64,000 nt of DNA, taken from NCBI RefSeq assembly GCF_900142965.1, contig NZ_FRCQ01000016.1, forward strand, positions 62,001 to 126,000, read 5' to 3'. The notes beneath the pieces were generated by a model, which was given only the letters and a program-made list of their open reading frames with translations, ran no database searches and had not been told where the DNA came from. Below, in pieces: positions 25,627 to 33,768 of the stretch. Position 1 is the stretch's first letter. The number at the start of each line of letters is the position of its first letter. The position numbers and the translations under genes were made by a program. The stretch comes from Rhizobacter sp. OV335 (GTDB taxonomy: Bacteria; Pseudomonadota; Gammaproteobacteria; Burkholderiales; Burkholderiaceae_C).

Positions 25627-28398
25627 GTGGAATTGCCCGACCAGGCGCGCTGGCAGCGCCTGAGCGCCTGCCTCGACGAACTGATGGACCTGCAGGACGG
25701 TCCGCGGGCCGAGCGCCTGCGCGCGATGCGCCGCGAGGACGCGCTGTTCGCGACCGAGCTCGAAACGCTGCTGGCCGCCAGCGACCGCTCAGGCGCCCTG
25801 CGCTTTCTGACGGGCACGGCTAGCGGCCCTGCCCGTGACGTGCCGCCGCCGCTGAAGGGCCAGCGCATCGGTGGCTATGCGCTGCTCGAGCCGCTCGGCC
25901 AGGGCGGCTCTGGCAGCGTGTGGCGGGCACGCAGCCTGCATGGAGGCCAGGGCGAGGTGGCGGTCAAGCTGCTGCACCTGTCGCTGCTCGGACGCAGCGG
26001 TGCGCAGCGCTTCCAGCGCGAAGGCGAGATCCTGCGGCGCCTGTCGCACCCTTGCATCACGCAGCTGTCAGCCACGGGGGTAACCGAGTTGGGCCAGCCC
26101 TACCTGGTGCTGGGCTTGGTCGAGGGCGAGCGCATCGACACCTATTGCGACCGGCTGCGGCTGGACGTCGAGCAACGCCTGGCCTTGTTCGGTCAGGTCC
26201 TGTCGGCCGTCGCCTACGCGCACAGCCACCTGGTGATCCACCGCGACATCAAACCCACCAACGTGCTGGTCACCCGCGAAGGCGAGGTGAGGCTGCTCGA
26301 TTTCGGCATCGCCAAACTGATCGACGAAGCCGATGCCAGCGCGTCGACGGCCACGCCGCTCACGCACGAGGGCGCCCATCCGATGACCCCCGAGTTCGCT
26401 GCGCCCGAGCAGATGCGCGGCGACGCGGTGACCACAGCGACCGACGTCTACGCGCTGGGCGTGCTGCTGTACTGGTTGCTGACCGGCCGGCATCCCATGG
26501 TCACCGGGCACGCCACGGCACAGCAGGTGCTGCAGGCGGTGCTACATGACGAACCGGCGCCGCTGACCGCCACCGAATACCACGGCGGCGGCGACGCGGC
26601 CCTGGCCGCTGCCCTGCAGCGCGGCACGACGCCAGCCGGCCTGAAACGCCAGCTGTCGGGCGACTTGCAGAACATCGTCGCACGGGCGCTGCAGAAGGAT
26701 CCAGCGCGCCGCTACGCCACGCCAGAAGCACTGCACCAGGACCTGCAGCGCTTCCTGGCGCACCAACCGGTCAGTGCCCGGCCGGACTCGTTCGCCTACC
26801 GCTGCGGCAAATTCGTGCGGCGCCACCAGCGCTACGTGGCCTTGTCCGCGGCCCTGGTGCTGAGCCTGGTTGCGGGCCTCGCGGGCACGGTCACGCAGGC
26901 CTGGCGCGTCCACGAGCAGGCACGGCAGGCTCGCATCGAGCGCGACCATGCGCTGCAGGACCTTGCCTTCGCGTCGGCGGCGCAGGAACTGCTGACCTTC
27001 GTCGTCAGCCAGAGCAGCGAGCAGGCCTTGACGGCCGCCCAACTGCTCGAACGCGCCGAGGCCATGGCCGACCGGCAGTTCGCCGGCGATGCGTTGACGC
27101 GCGGGCGGCTGCAGCTCGCGCTCGGCGTGGAGTACGCCAACGTGCGCGACATGGCGCGCTACAAGGCATTGCTGCTGAAGGCCCAGGCGTCCGCCCGCAT
27201 TGCCGGCAACGTGCCGCTGCTGGCGAATGCCGACTGCCTGCTGGGCCGCGTGGTCGGCGAGCAAGGCGAGCCCGAGCGTGCGATGGGCCTGCTCGGCGAG
27301 GCCCTACGGCGCATACGGGCGATGCCAACTCCCGACACTGGCGCGGTGATCGACTGCCTGCACGCGCGGGCCGACCTCGAGCTGGTGCTGGACCGGCCGC
27401 AAGCCGCGCTGGCGGATGCGCAAGCCGCGCTGGCCTTGCTGCCGGCGCCGCGGCCCGACCAGCGGGCCGTCCTCAACACGCTGCGCATCTCGATCGGCGA
27501 GGCTTACGGCAGGCTCGGGCAGATGGCCGACGCCGTCGCCGCCTACGAAAACGCGCTGGCCGACATGGCTGCGCTGGGTCTACAGCAGACGCCCCGCACC
27601 GCCGTGCGCTACAACAACCTGGGCCGCATGCTGAACCTTGCCGGCCGACCGCGGCCGGCGCTGGCCGCGCTGGAACAGGGGTTGCTCATCGCGCGCGGGG
27701 TGTCGCCGCAGAGCGAGCTGTTGAGCATCCTCGAAGGGCACCGGGTGCGCTCGCTGATCGAATTGGGCCGCCACGACGAGGCGCAGGCCGTCACCGAGCA
27801 GGCGCTTGCCGCCGCGGTCCAGCGCCAGGACGTGCTGCGAGAGGGCACGCTGGCGCTGTACGGTGCGCCCGCCTGGTGCGAGAGGGGGGAGCTCACGCGC
27901 TGTGCAGCGATGCTGGCGCGGGCCCGCGACCGGCTCGGCTCGGTGCTCAAGCCGGCGCATGCCACCTGGGGTGTGGTCGACTGCGTGGCGGCGCAGTTGT
28001 CGCAGGCCTCCGGGCAATGGGCGCTGGCAGGCGCGCAGCTGCGGCACGCCGTGGCGGTGTTCGATGCTGCGGCCGACGGCAACCCGCTGCGCATCCGTGC
28101 GCTGGCCCGGCTGGCCGACGTGGAGCGCCATGACGGGGACTTGCCCCAGGCGTCGCGCCATGCCGAGCAGGCTGTCGCCCAGGCGCGCGAGGCCGCGAAG
28201 GGTTTCGCCAGCACGCAGTGGCTGGGCATCGCACTCGGTGCACTGGCCCAGGTGCGGCTGGCACAAGGGCAGGGCAATCAGGCGCGCGCGATGCGGGAGG
28301 AAGCGGCGGTGCAGTTGGCAGGCGCGCTTGGGCTGAACGCGGCCGAGGTGTCTGCCGGATACAGCGGTCTTCGAGATCGATCGCAACCAAGTCGTTGA
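25627..28398 (+). CDS. Membrane-anchored Ser/Thr protein kinase with TPR-like C-terminal region
   Basis: PknB-type (Hanks) kinase of 923 residues with a GTG start directly after the sigma-factor stop. The kinase domain covers about residues 85-375: glycine loop GQGGSGSV near 91-98, VAVK near 111-114, catalytic HRDIKPTN at 205-212, DFGIAK at 225-230, and an APEQ-type activation segment end. One transmembrane helix follows at about 400-420 (ALVLSLVAGLAGTV). The last ~480 residues are helical repeats resembling tetratricopeptides, predicted outside the cytoplasm. The ~80-residue N-terminal extension before the kinase is usual for the ECF43-linked group. Expected to phosphorylate the sigma factor and so activate it. 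Confidence 0.93.
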   Translation: MELPDQARWQRLSACLDELMDLQDGPRAERLRAMRREDALFATELETLLAASDRSGALRFLTGTASGPARDVPPPLKGQRIGGYALLEPLGQGGSGSVWRARSLHGGQGEVAVKLLHLSLLGRSGAQRFQREGEILRRLSHPCITQLSATGVTELGQPYLVLGLVEGERIDTYCDRLRLDVEQRLALFGQVLSAVAYAHSHLVIHRDIKPTNVLVTREGEVRLLDFGIAKLIDEADASASTATPLTHEGAHPMTPEFAAPEQMRGDAVTTATDVYALGVLLYWLLTGRHPMVTGHATAQQVLQAVLHDEPAPLTATEYHGGGDAALAAALQRGTTPAGLKRQLSGDLQNIVARALQKDPARRYATPEALHQDLQRFLAHQPVSARPDSFAYRCGKFVRRHQRYVALSAALVLSLVAGLAGTVTQAWRVHEQARQARIERDHALQDLAFASAAQELLTFVVSQSSEQALTAAQLLERAEAMADRQFAGDALTRGRLQLALGVEYANVRDMARYKALLLKAQASARIAGNVPLLANADCLLGRVVGEQGEPERAMGLLGEALRRIRAMPTPDTGAVIDCLHARADLELVLDRPQAALADAQAALALLPAPRPDQRAVLNTLRISIGEAYGRLGQMADAVAAYENALADMAALGLQQTPRTAVRYNNLGRMLNLAGRPRPALAALEQGLLIARGVSPQSELLSILEGHRVRSLIELGRHDEAQAVTEQALAAAVQRQDVLREGTLALYGAPAWCERGELTRCAAMLARARDRLGSVLKPAHATWGVVDCVAAQLSQASGQWALAGAQLRHAVAVFDAAADGNPLRIRALARLADVERHDGDLPQASRHAEQAVAQAREAAKGFASTQWLGIALGALAQVRLAQGQGNQARAMREEAAVQLAGALGLNAAEVSAGYSGLRDRSQPSR

Positions 28399-28402
28399 TT
28401 CA
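28389..28402 (+). repeat. 14-bp direct repeat, copy 1 (AAGTCGTTGATTCA)
   Basis: Identical to 28859-28872, in the same orientation. This copy overlaps the end of the kinase gene (its TGA lies inside). The two bracket ~456 bases that look like debris. It may be a short-homology scar or chance. Confidence 0.5.
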
Positions 28403-28477
28403 AGGTTTACCTCTGGCGCTGGTCAACATCAGCCCCGGAAGAAGCCCATGGGAATCACATCGACGGCCCATCCTTCA

Positions 28478-28522
28478 GAAGACCATCCGAGTGACGCCTT
28501 GAGTCGGCTCACACGGATCTCT
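28478..28522 (+). repeat. 45-bp direct repeat, copy 2
   Basis: Partner of 10166-10210, with two differences in 45 bases. It begins 80 bases after the kinase stop, so the two copies bracket the whole 18-kb giant-protein/sigma/kinase block. The frame here also ends KTIRVTP-stop, but upstream sequence does not resemble copy 1. Confidence 0.85.
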
Positions 28523-28858
28523 AAGCCGATGATCAGCACGACCTCGGTCTACCTGCTCACGGACAAGGCGCGCCGAGCCCGCCAGATGCTCAACACCCGC
28601 CAAATTCTTCATGACCTGGCCGATTCGGTGACCGACGTGCTGACTGCTTCAGTCGCAGCCCGAGACTGCATGCATGATTAAGCTGACTCGCTCGAAGCGC
28701 CAGCAGTCCAACTTCACTTGAAGGCAAGGCCGCCCATCCAGGGAGGACTGCATTTCCTCCGGCCGGGATGCCTCCGGAGCGAGCTGGCGTCCTGGTCAGC
28801 CAGCTGCCGCGCGGGTGATGGATGCCGGAAGTTGGAATGATCCAGCCGGCGCATCGCT

Positions 28859-28872
28859 AAGTCGTTGATTCA
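28859..28872 (+). repeat. 14-bp direct repeat, copy 2
   Basis: Identical to 28389-28402. It lies in a gene-poor stretch, just before unassigned minus-strand frames. Confidence 0.5.
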
Positions 28873-29226
28873 TGCGGGCCCAGACTCGCGAAAGACATCG
28901 TCCAACTGCCAGTGCCTCGCAGACGCTCTGATCCGTGGGGAGCGTGTTGCAGACGCTGTGATCAACAGGCCGCCATACGGCAGAAGGAATGCTCCTTCGG
29001 CAGCCAGCGCGTAGAAGACTTGTTCCATACGCAGCCAGCGTCTGGATGCCGTTCCTCCGGCTGCACTGCATTGAAGGTGCGCCCGTGTTCGCGCCACCTG
29101 CGACCGGTCGATCTCTCGGCCGCAGACAGCGACCCATGGCGGTCGGATCGAGCCACCGCTCGCCCAACGCTGGCCAATCACCCGCCAGATACTGTTCCGG
29201 CAGGCTACAGCATATTGAATATCTTA

Positions 29227-29250
29227 TACACGGCTCACCAGTTCCGTGTA
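29227..29250. repeat. Inverted repeat TACACGG-N10-CCGTGTA
   Basis: Seven-base perfect arms around a ten-base loop, followed by TTTC, within an AT-rich stretch upstream of the small helix-turn-helix gene. It could be an operator for that protein or a weak terminator; the sequence alone does not decide. Confidence 0.45.
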
Positions 29251-29397
29251 TTTCTACGACGCTCATATTAGCCGACCGACTTGCAGTCCGGCAAATACCA
29301 ATGGAAAACTGCTTCGGATTGCCTGAAACTCGGCGACTCGTGCGGATTTAACTGGTTTGGATGGTTTCTCGCTCCTTCCGCACGTATTGGGAAGTTG

Positions 29398-29646
29398 ATG
29401 GCGACGTCCGCTGAAAAGCGAGAAGAGATCAAGCGGTGGTTCGAGGACAACGGGGTGTCCTTGACGGATTGGGCCGCCGAGCGCGGCTTCAAGCGAAACC
29501 AGGTGTACGACGTCCTCAATGGCCGCGCCGCGGGTCGCCGGGGCATGGCTCACCACATCGCCGTGGCGCTAGGCCTCAAGCCCGGCGCGGGCACGCCAGA
29601 TCCCACGACCCCGGCTTCCAAGCCGGATCCGGATCTGGACAGCTAG
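29398..29646 (+). CDS. Small helix-turn-helix DNA-binding protein (82 aa)
   Basis: A compact putative DNA-binding protein. Residues ~5-60 form a helix-turn-helix pattern (IKRWFEDNGVSLTDWAAERG, then FKRNQVYDVLNG), followed by HIAVALGLKPG and a disordered Pro/Asp tail. Similar short regulators occur on phages and integrative elements. GGGAAG three bases before the ATG at 29398 supports this start; an upstream ATG at 29281 would add 39 unrelated residues. It lies just left of the Tn7-like transposition genes and may be its regulator or a flanking host gene. Confidence 0.7.
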   Translation: MATSAEKREEIKRWFEDNGVSLTDWAAERGFKRNQVYDVLNGRAAGRRGMAHHIAVALGLKPGAGTPDPTTPASKPDPDLDS

Positions 29647-30026
29647 TAGGGGAGCGGGACAACCGCCAGTTCAACGAAGCAGCGCCACGCGGCGCAGAAA
29701 GGTACCTATGGTCTGACCAAGCAGCTGCATTTCCGCCTCATAGCGGCCCAGAGGAGGGGGTCGTACGCCAATACGACACTCCCTCTTAGGCACAGAGCTT
29801 CAGATTAGGAACCTGAGCTTTAAGTGTCGACGGCAATAACTCCTTTTGTCAAGGGGGTTGGTGCTGGACTGGGCCGTCCCTTTCATTTGGGACTGGCTGA
29901 GCCAGGCCCAGTTTGACGCTTAAGGACAAACATGAACCGAAAACCCGTCTGCCCGGCTCGGGCAGAGTTTTCACGCGCCCGGTCGCACCAGACCGGCCAG
30001 CACATGGCGCAGGAGGGACCCTCGTC
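29647..30026. other. Presumed left-end region of the Tn7-like element
   Basis: No gene is supported. In Tn7-like elements the transposon end with its TnsB-binding repeats lies just upstream of tnsA, so the end should be here. I found no clear set of 20-22-bp repeats or a TGT terminus by eye. One stem is visible: ACTGGGCC (29868-29875) with GGCCCAGT (29905-29912), in the leader of tnsA. Confidence 0.45.
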
Positions 30027-30686
30027 ATGACACTCCGCCATTACGACCGCTACGGGGGCCGCAAGGGCCGCTACAAGCTGGGCTTCAAGCGCATCCTGGA
30101 GCTCTTCGATCCCTGGGAGCACAGGACGCTGCAGTTCCGCGATGAATGGTCGCAAGACCTCTGGCTGCTGCGGCGCTCCGATCTCACCGTCAAGAGCATC
30201 GTGGTCGACCCGAAGCCGCTGGAGTACCTGAGCCTCGGCATCCGTCGCCGCGGCGTGGCCGACCTGGCCATCGAAGTGCCCCGCGGGACGGTCTACGAGG
30301 CCCTCGGCCGTGGGCCTGACGCGTCCGACGCCGAGTGCCACGCCGAACTCCACCGCGCTGCGGAACTTCATGGCGTGCGCAGCAGCGTTGTGCCACTCGC
30401 GGAGCTTCGGGGCCGCTCGAACCTGATCCAGAACATGGAGCATGTGCGCCAGGTCCTCGTGATGTGGCACGACCGCGACCTCAGCGCGGTCCAGCACGGC
30501 GTGCTTGATGCGTTGAAGGGCGGCGCGCTCACGCGGGTCGCTCTGCGCGCCGAGCTGTCCGAACAGGCGGGCGAGGCCGCGGTCCAGGGGCTGGATGCCG
30601 CGATCTTCCGGCTCCATTTCTCGCGGCAGGTCCGCGTTGATCTTGACGGGAGGTACGACGATGACTGCGTCATCCATCGCCTCTAG
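30027..30686 (+). CDS. tnsA: TnsA-like transposon endonuclease, possibly catalytically degenerate
   Basis: First gene of the core, 219 residues from an ATG with a strong AGGAGGGA site eight bases upstream; an earlier ATG at 29913 would add 38 residues and lacks such a site. Position and pattern fit TnsA, the 5'-strand nuclease: FRDEWSQDLWLLRRSD resembles the helix with the catalytic Glu (E40), and GVADLAIEV carries a possible Asp (D79). Where TnsA normally has a VxVK-type strand with the catalytic lysine, this protein has TVYEALG. The nuclease may thus be inactive, or the alignment wrong. The last 26 bases overlap tnsB. Confidence 0.65.
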   Translation: MTLRHYDRYGGRKGRYKLGFKRILELFDPWEHRTLQFRDEWSQDLWLLRRSDLTVKSIVVDPKPLEYLSLGIRRRGVADLAIEVPRGTVYEALGRGPDASDAECHAELHRAAELHGVRSSVVPLAELRGRSNLIQNMEHVRQVLVMWHDRDLSAVQHGVLDALKGGALTRVALRAELSEQAGEAAVQGLDAAIFRLHFSRQVRVDLDGRYDDDCVIHRL

Positions 30687-32745
30687 TCGGGCACTCGGTC
30701 TGCGCCTGCCGGTGGATATCACCACCTGGGCCACGGTTGAAGAGAGCGACATCAAGGCCGCGAAGGACCGGGCGAAGTACAAGCGGCGTCGAGACGCGGT
30801 GAGCGTCTACGGCAACACCCAAAGCTTGAAGGAGGCCGCGCGCATCGTCGGGACCAGCGAGCGCAACTTCCGACGACTCTGGGGCCGTTGCTGCGCGCTG
30901 GCACCTGACGGTCGGCCGTGGGGCTTCCGAGCGTTGGTCCCCAACAAGGTCACTAGAAAGGTCAGCCGCAAGGAGCTGTTGCGATCCCTGAAGGGCGTCG
31001 CGACCAAGGGCTTCCCCGGATCGTTCGAGAAGCTGCTGATCGACTTCCCGTCCATCCGCACGGAGCTCGTCGCGGCGCTGGGCCGCCTCGGTCCCGAGGC
31101 CCACCGGCCCGTCACGATGAAGGGCCGGCAACTCCAGCTGCAGTTCGAGCGGCTGTGCTTCGAGGCGGGGCTGACCCAGGACGACTACCCGTTCAACACG
31201 CGGGAGCGGTGCCGCCGCTCGCTGCCGGAGTGGGTCAAGCGTGTCTACCTCCCACAATACGCCTTCGCCTACGTGAAAGGTGAGCATGGGCAGGACGCGG
31301 CCACGGGTTTCGACTTCCAGAAAGAGGGTGACGCGCGGCGGGCTCCCGCAAAGGCGTGGGACGAGTGGCAGCTCGACGAGGTCAAGATCGACGTGTACGC
31401 GAGGTATGAATTCCTCAGCCCGGACCTTGTGCCGATCAGCCTGGAGCTCCCGCGCATCGTGGCCGTGGTCCTCAAGGACACCGGAAGCGGTGCCGTCCCG
31501 GCCTGGAAGCTGGTGATCGGCCGCGAGGTCAATGTCGGCGACCTGCTCGAAGTGCTTTGGACAGCGGTCTCAGGGCCGCCCAAGGTGCAGCCGAGCGTCC
31601 CCGGCAGTGACTACCAGGACGGGGCGGGCTACCCATCCGTCGTGCTCGAAGGTCTCCGATGGGCCTGGCCGCGGGTGCTTCCCCTCGACAACGCGCTCGC
31701 CCACTTGGCCAATGACCTGCGCAACGCGGTGGAGAAGATCGGCGGCAGCAAGGTCCTCCTCGGAAAGCCGAAGACGCCGCTCGCGCGTGCGGAGATCGAG
31801 TCCGAGTTCAGCGCACTGGCGCGCAAGGTGCTGCACCAACTGCCGGGCACGACCGGTAGCGGCCCGACCGATCCGAGGCGCAAGAAGGCGGCTACGCCGC
31901 TGGAGGGGCTCATCCGCGTCGAGGATCTGGAGCACACGCTCGATGTGTACTTCGCCAATCGCAACGGACTCCCTCACGCGGCATCCAACTACGTCGCGCC
32001 GCTCGAGCGGCTTCGCCACAACCTCGAACGCGGCCTGCTGAGCGTCGCGGTGCTGCCGCCCGACAGGCGACACGCCCACGTCTTCGGCTTGCGGCGCGAA
32101 GTCACGGTGCGCGCGGACTTGCGCAAGGGGCGTCCCCCGTTCGTCAACTTCATGAAACTCCGCTATCGCGGCCCGGCGTTGACCCCCTTCACCGGGTACG
32201 TCGGCAAGCGGCTGGTCGTGCGCGCGAGCCCGATGGACCTGCGCACCATCGTGCTCTACGACGAGCAGGGCTGCGAACTCGGGGTGCTGCGGGCGGAGGG
32301 GAAGTGGGGCGCCTTGCCGCACGACCTGCGCATTCGTCGGCTGTTTCTTAAGCTGCGCCGCGAGAACAGCTTGGGCAAGCAGGCGGAGGACGACCCCCTG
32401 AGGGCGCTCTTCGCGCACCTGAACAAGGGCGCGCAGCGCGATGCGACGCAGGCCGGCCAACTGGCCTACCTGATGCGCTATCTGCGGGGGTATAGCGGCG
32501 AGCTCAGCCCCAGCCTGCTCAGCGACATCGGGGCACGCGTCCACCTCGAGAAGGCGGCCAACGACATTTCGGAAGTGGCCTTGCTCCCGCCGCCCGAGGG
32601 TCGGACGCCATCGGTGCCGAAGCTGCTCGCGCCCGCGCCCAACCCGCAGCCGCCTACCCCGAAGTCCCCGCAGCAGCCGGCGGCGCAAACCATCACCTCC
32701 GCACGTCCTGTTTACGTGCTGGCCCAAAAACGTGTGCGGCGCTGA
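30661..32745 (+). CDS. tnsB: TnsB-like DDE transposase
   Basis: Retroviral-integrase-fold transposase that cuts and joins the 3' ends of the element; 694 residues. A GGGAGG site precedes the ATG at 30661. N-terminal helix-turn-helix-like segments lie near residues 50-75. The likely DDE triad is D239 (WQLDEV), D343 (LPLDNA) and E380 (AEIESEF followed by LPGT). A Mu-type C-terminal barrel follows around 500-560, then a Pro-rich tail near 650-680 that usually contacts TnsC. It overlaps tnsA by 26 bases and precedes tnsC by 21. Confidence 0.85.
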   Translation: MTASSIASSRALGLRLPVDITTWATVEESDIKAAKDRAKYKRRRDAVSVYGNTQSLKEAARIVGTSERNFRRLWGRCCALAPDGRPWGFRALVPNKVTRKVSRKELLRSLKGVATKGFPGSFEKLLIDFPSIRTELVAALGRLGPEAHRPVTMKGRQLQLQFERLCFEAGLTQDDYPFNTRERCRRSLPEWVKRVYLPQYAFAYVKGEHGQDAATGFDFQKEGDARRAPAKAWDEWQLDEVKIDVYARYEFLSPDLVPISLELPRIVAVVLKDTGSGAVPAWKLVIGREVNVGDLLEVLWTAVSGPPKVQPSVPGSDYQDGAGYPSVVLEGLRWAWPRVLPLDNALAHLANDLRNAVEKIGGSKVLLGKPKTPLARAEIESEFSALARKVLHQLPGTTGSGPTDPRRKKAATPLEGLIRVEDLEHTLDVYFANRNGLPHAASNYVAPLERLRHNLERGLLSVAVLPPDRRHAHVFGLRREVTVRADLRKGRPPFVNFMKLRYRGPALTPFTGYVGKRLVVRASPMDLRTIVLYDEQGCELGVLRAEGKWGALPHDLRIRRLFLKLRRENSLGKQAEDDPLRALFAHLNKGAQRDATQAGQLAYLMRYLRGYSGELSPSLLSDIGARVHLEKAANDISEVALLPPPEGRTPSVPKLLAPAPNPQPPTPKSPQQPAAQTITSARPVYVLAQKRVRR

Positions 32746-32766
32746 TGCCGCGAAGGAACCAACATC

Positions 32767-33768
32767 ATGAACCAGTCTGAAACCCTGACCCCCGAGCGCC
32801 CCGACGTTCAATCAGCCGCGGCCGAACTTGTTTCGGAAGTGTTCGATTCCGACATCCTCGGGGATACCGATGTCTGGACTCCGGCCATCGACCGGCTCAT
32901 CTCTTCGGTATCCCGATGGATCCGCATGGACAGCCCTGGGGCTGCTGTGTACGGCCCGCAGCGCACCGGCAAGACGCACGCGTGCCAGTTCTTGCAGGCG
33001 GCGCTTCCCACCTTATTCGGCAGCACGATCACCGTATTGCTGCTGACGCTTGGGGGTGGCGTCAAGAGCGAGCGCGCGTTCCTGCAGCACGTGATGGCGA
33101 ACGTGAAGTGCAAATCCTACTTGTCGCGCGATGACGAGGTGCTTCGCGACCGGCTTGGAGAACACCTGTACGACACCGCGATCGCCAACGGATCCAAGCG
33201 CATCGTGCTGGTCTGGGATGAGGCGCAGAAGCTCACCGAACCGCAGTACGGGTGGCTCATCAGCCTGTTCAACGAGCTCGAGCATCGCAAGCTCCGACCC
33301 TTCTTCCTGCTGGTGGGGCAACCTGAGCTGCGGGACGTCTCGCAGGCGTTCCGCTCTATCGGTTCGCAGCACGTGATCGGCCGATTCTTCAGCAACCAGG
33401 TTGAGTTTGCCGGCATAGAGGACTCCGAACTTCGAGAGGTACTGCGCGCCCTCGACACCGAGGACGCCGATGGCGCGGGCCCGCGGCGCTACATGCCCAC
33501 GCAATACGCCGAAGGCTTCGAGCTGGAATCGCTTGCCGAACCGCTCGCTCAGGCGCTGGATGTGCTGCGCAATCGCCATCAGTTGGTTCAAGGGGTGCGT
33601 CTGCCGATGCAGTACCTGCGCTCGGCCGTGCTGGTCGCGCTCATGAAGATCATGCACGGGGAGGTCGACCATCGCAATGTCAGTTCCGCAACCATGCTCG
33701 ACTGCCTGAAGGAGACCGGTTTCCTCAACGTCGTGGTGGTCTACGCTGAACTGATGTCGGAACTCTGA
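32767..33768 (+). CDS. tnsC: TnsC/TniB-like AAA+ ATPase
   Basis: Regulatory ATPase linking target choice to the transposase; 333 residues. Walker A is GPQRTGKT at 63-70, and Walker B is IVLVWDEAQ with D151/E152. A sensor-like stretch FFLLVGQPELRD follows, as in TniB. The C-terminal ~100 residues are helical. It is 21 bases after tnsB, and its stop overlaps the tniQ start in TGATG. Confidence 0.9.
   Translation: MNQSETLTPERPDVQSAAAELVSEVFDSDILGDTDVWTPAIDRLISSVSRWIRMDSPGAAVYGPQRTGKTHACQFLQAALPTLFGSTITVLLLTLGGGVKSERAFLQHVMANVKCKSYLSRDDEVLRDRLGEHLYDTAIANGSKRIVLVWDEAQKLTEPQYGWLISLFNELEHRKLRPFFLLVGQPELRDVSQAFRSIGSQHVIGRFFSNQVEFAGIEDSELREVLRALDTEDADGAGPRRYMPTQYAEGFELESLAEPLAQALDVLRNRHQLVQGVRLPMQYLRSAVLVALMKIMHGEVDHRNVSSATMLDCLKETGFLNVVVVYAELMSEL

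Larger units (their letters stand above)
28399..29397. other. Gene-poor junction between kinase gene and mobile DNA
   Basis: Almost one kilobase with no convincing gene. It contains the second 45-bp repeat (28478-28522), an unremarkable 50-codon plus-strand frame ending near 28681, both copies of the 14-bp repeat, and minus-strand frames of about 100-156 codons between 28796 and 29266 with no recognisable domain and no clear ribosome site. Base composition turns AT-rich near 29190-29290. I read it as rearranged, non-coding or decayed sequence. Confidence 0.5.

Noticed and set aside
28796-29266. Minus-strand frames of about 100 and 156 codons
   Set aside because: Two overlapping frames, neither with a ribosome site, a domain or convincing amino-acid composition. 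Possibly a decayed transposase, but I could not support it.
29647-30026. Defined left end of the Tn7-like element
   Set aside because: I found no convincing terminal TGT with multiple TnsB-type repeats, so no end was called.
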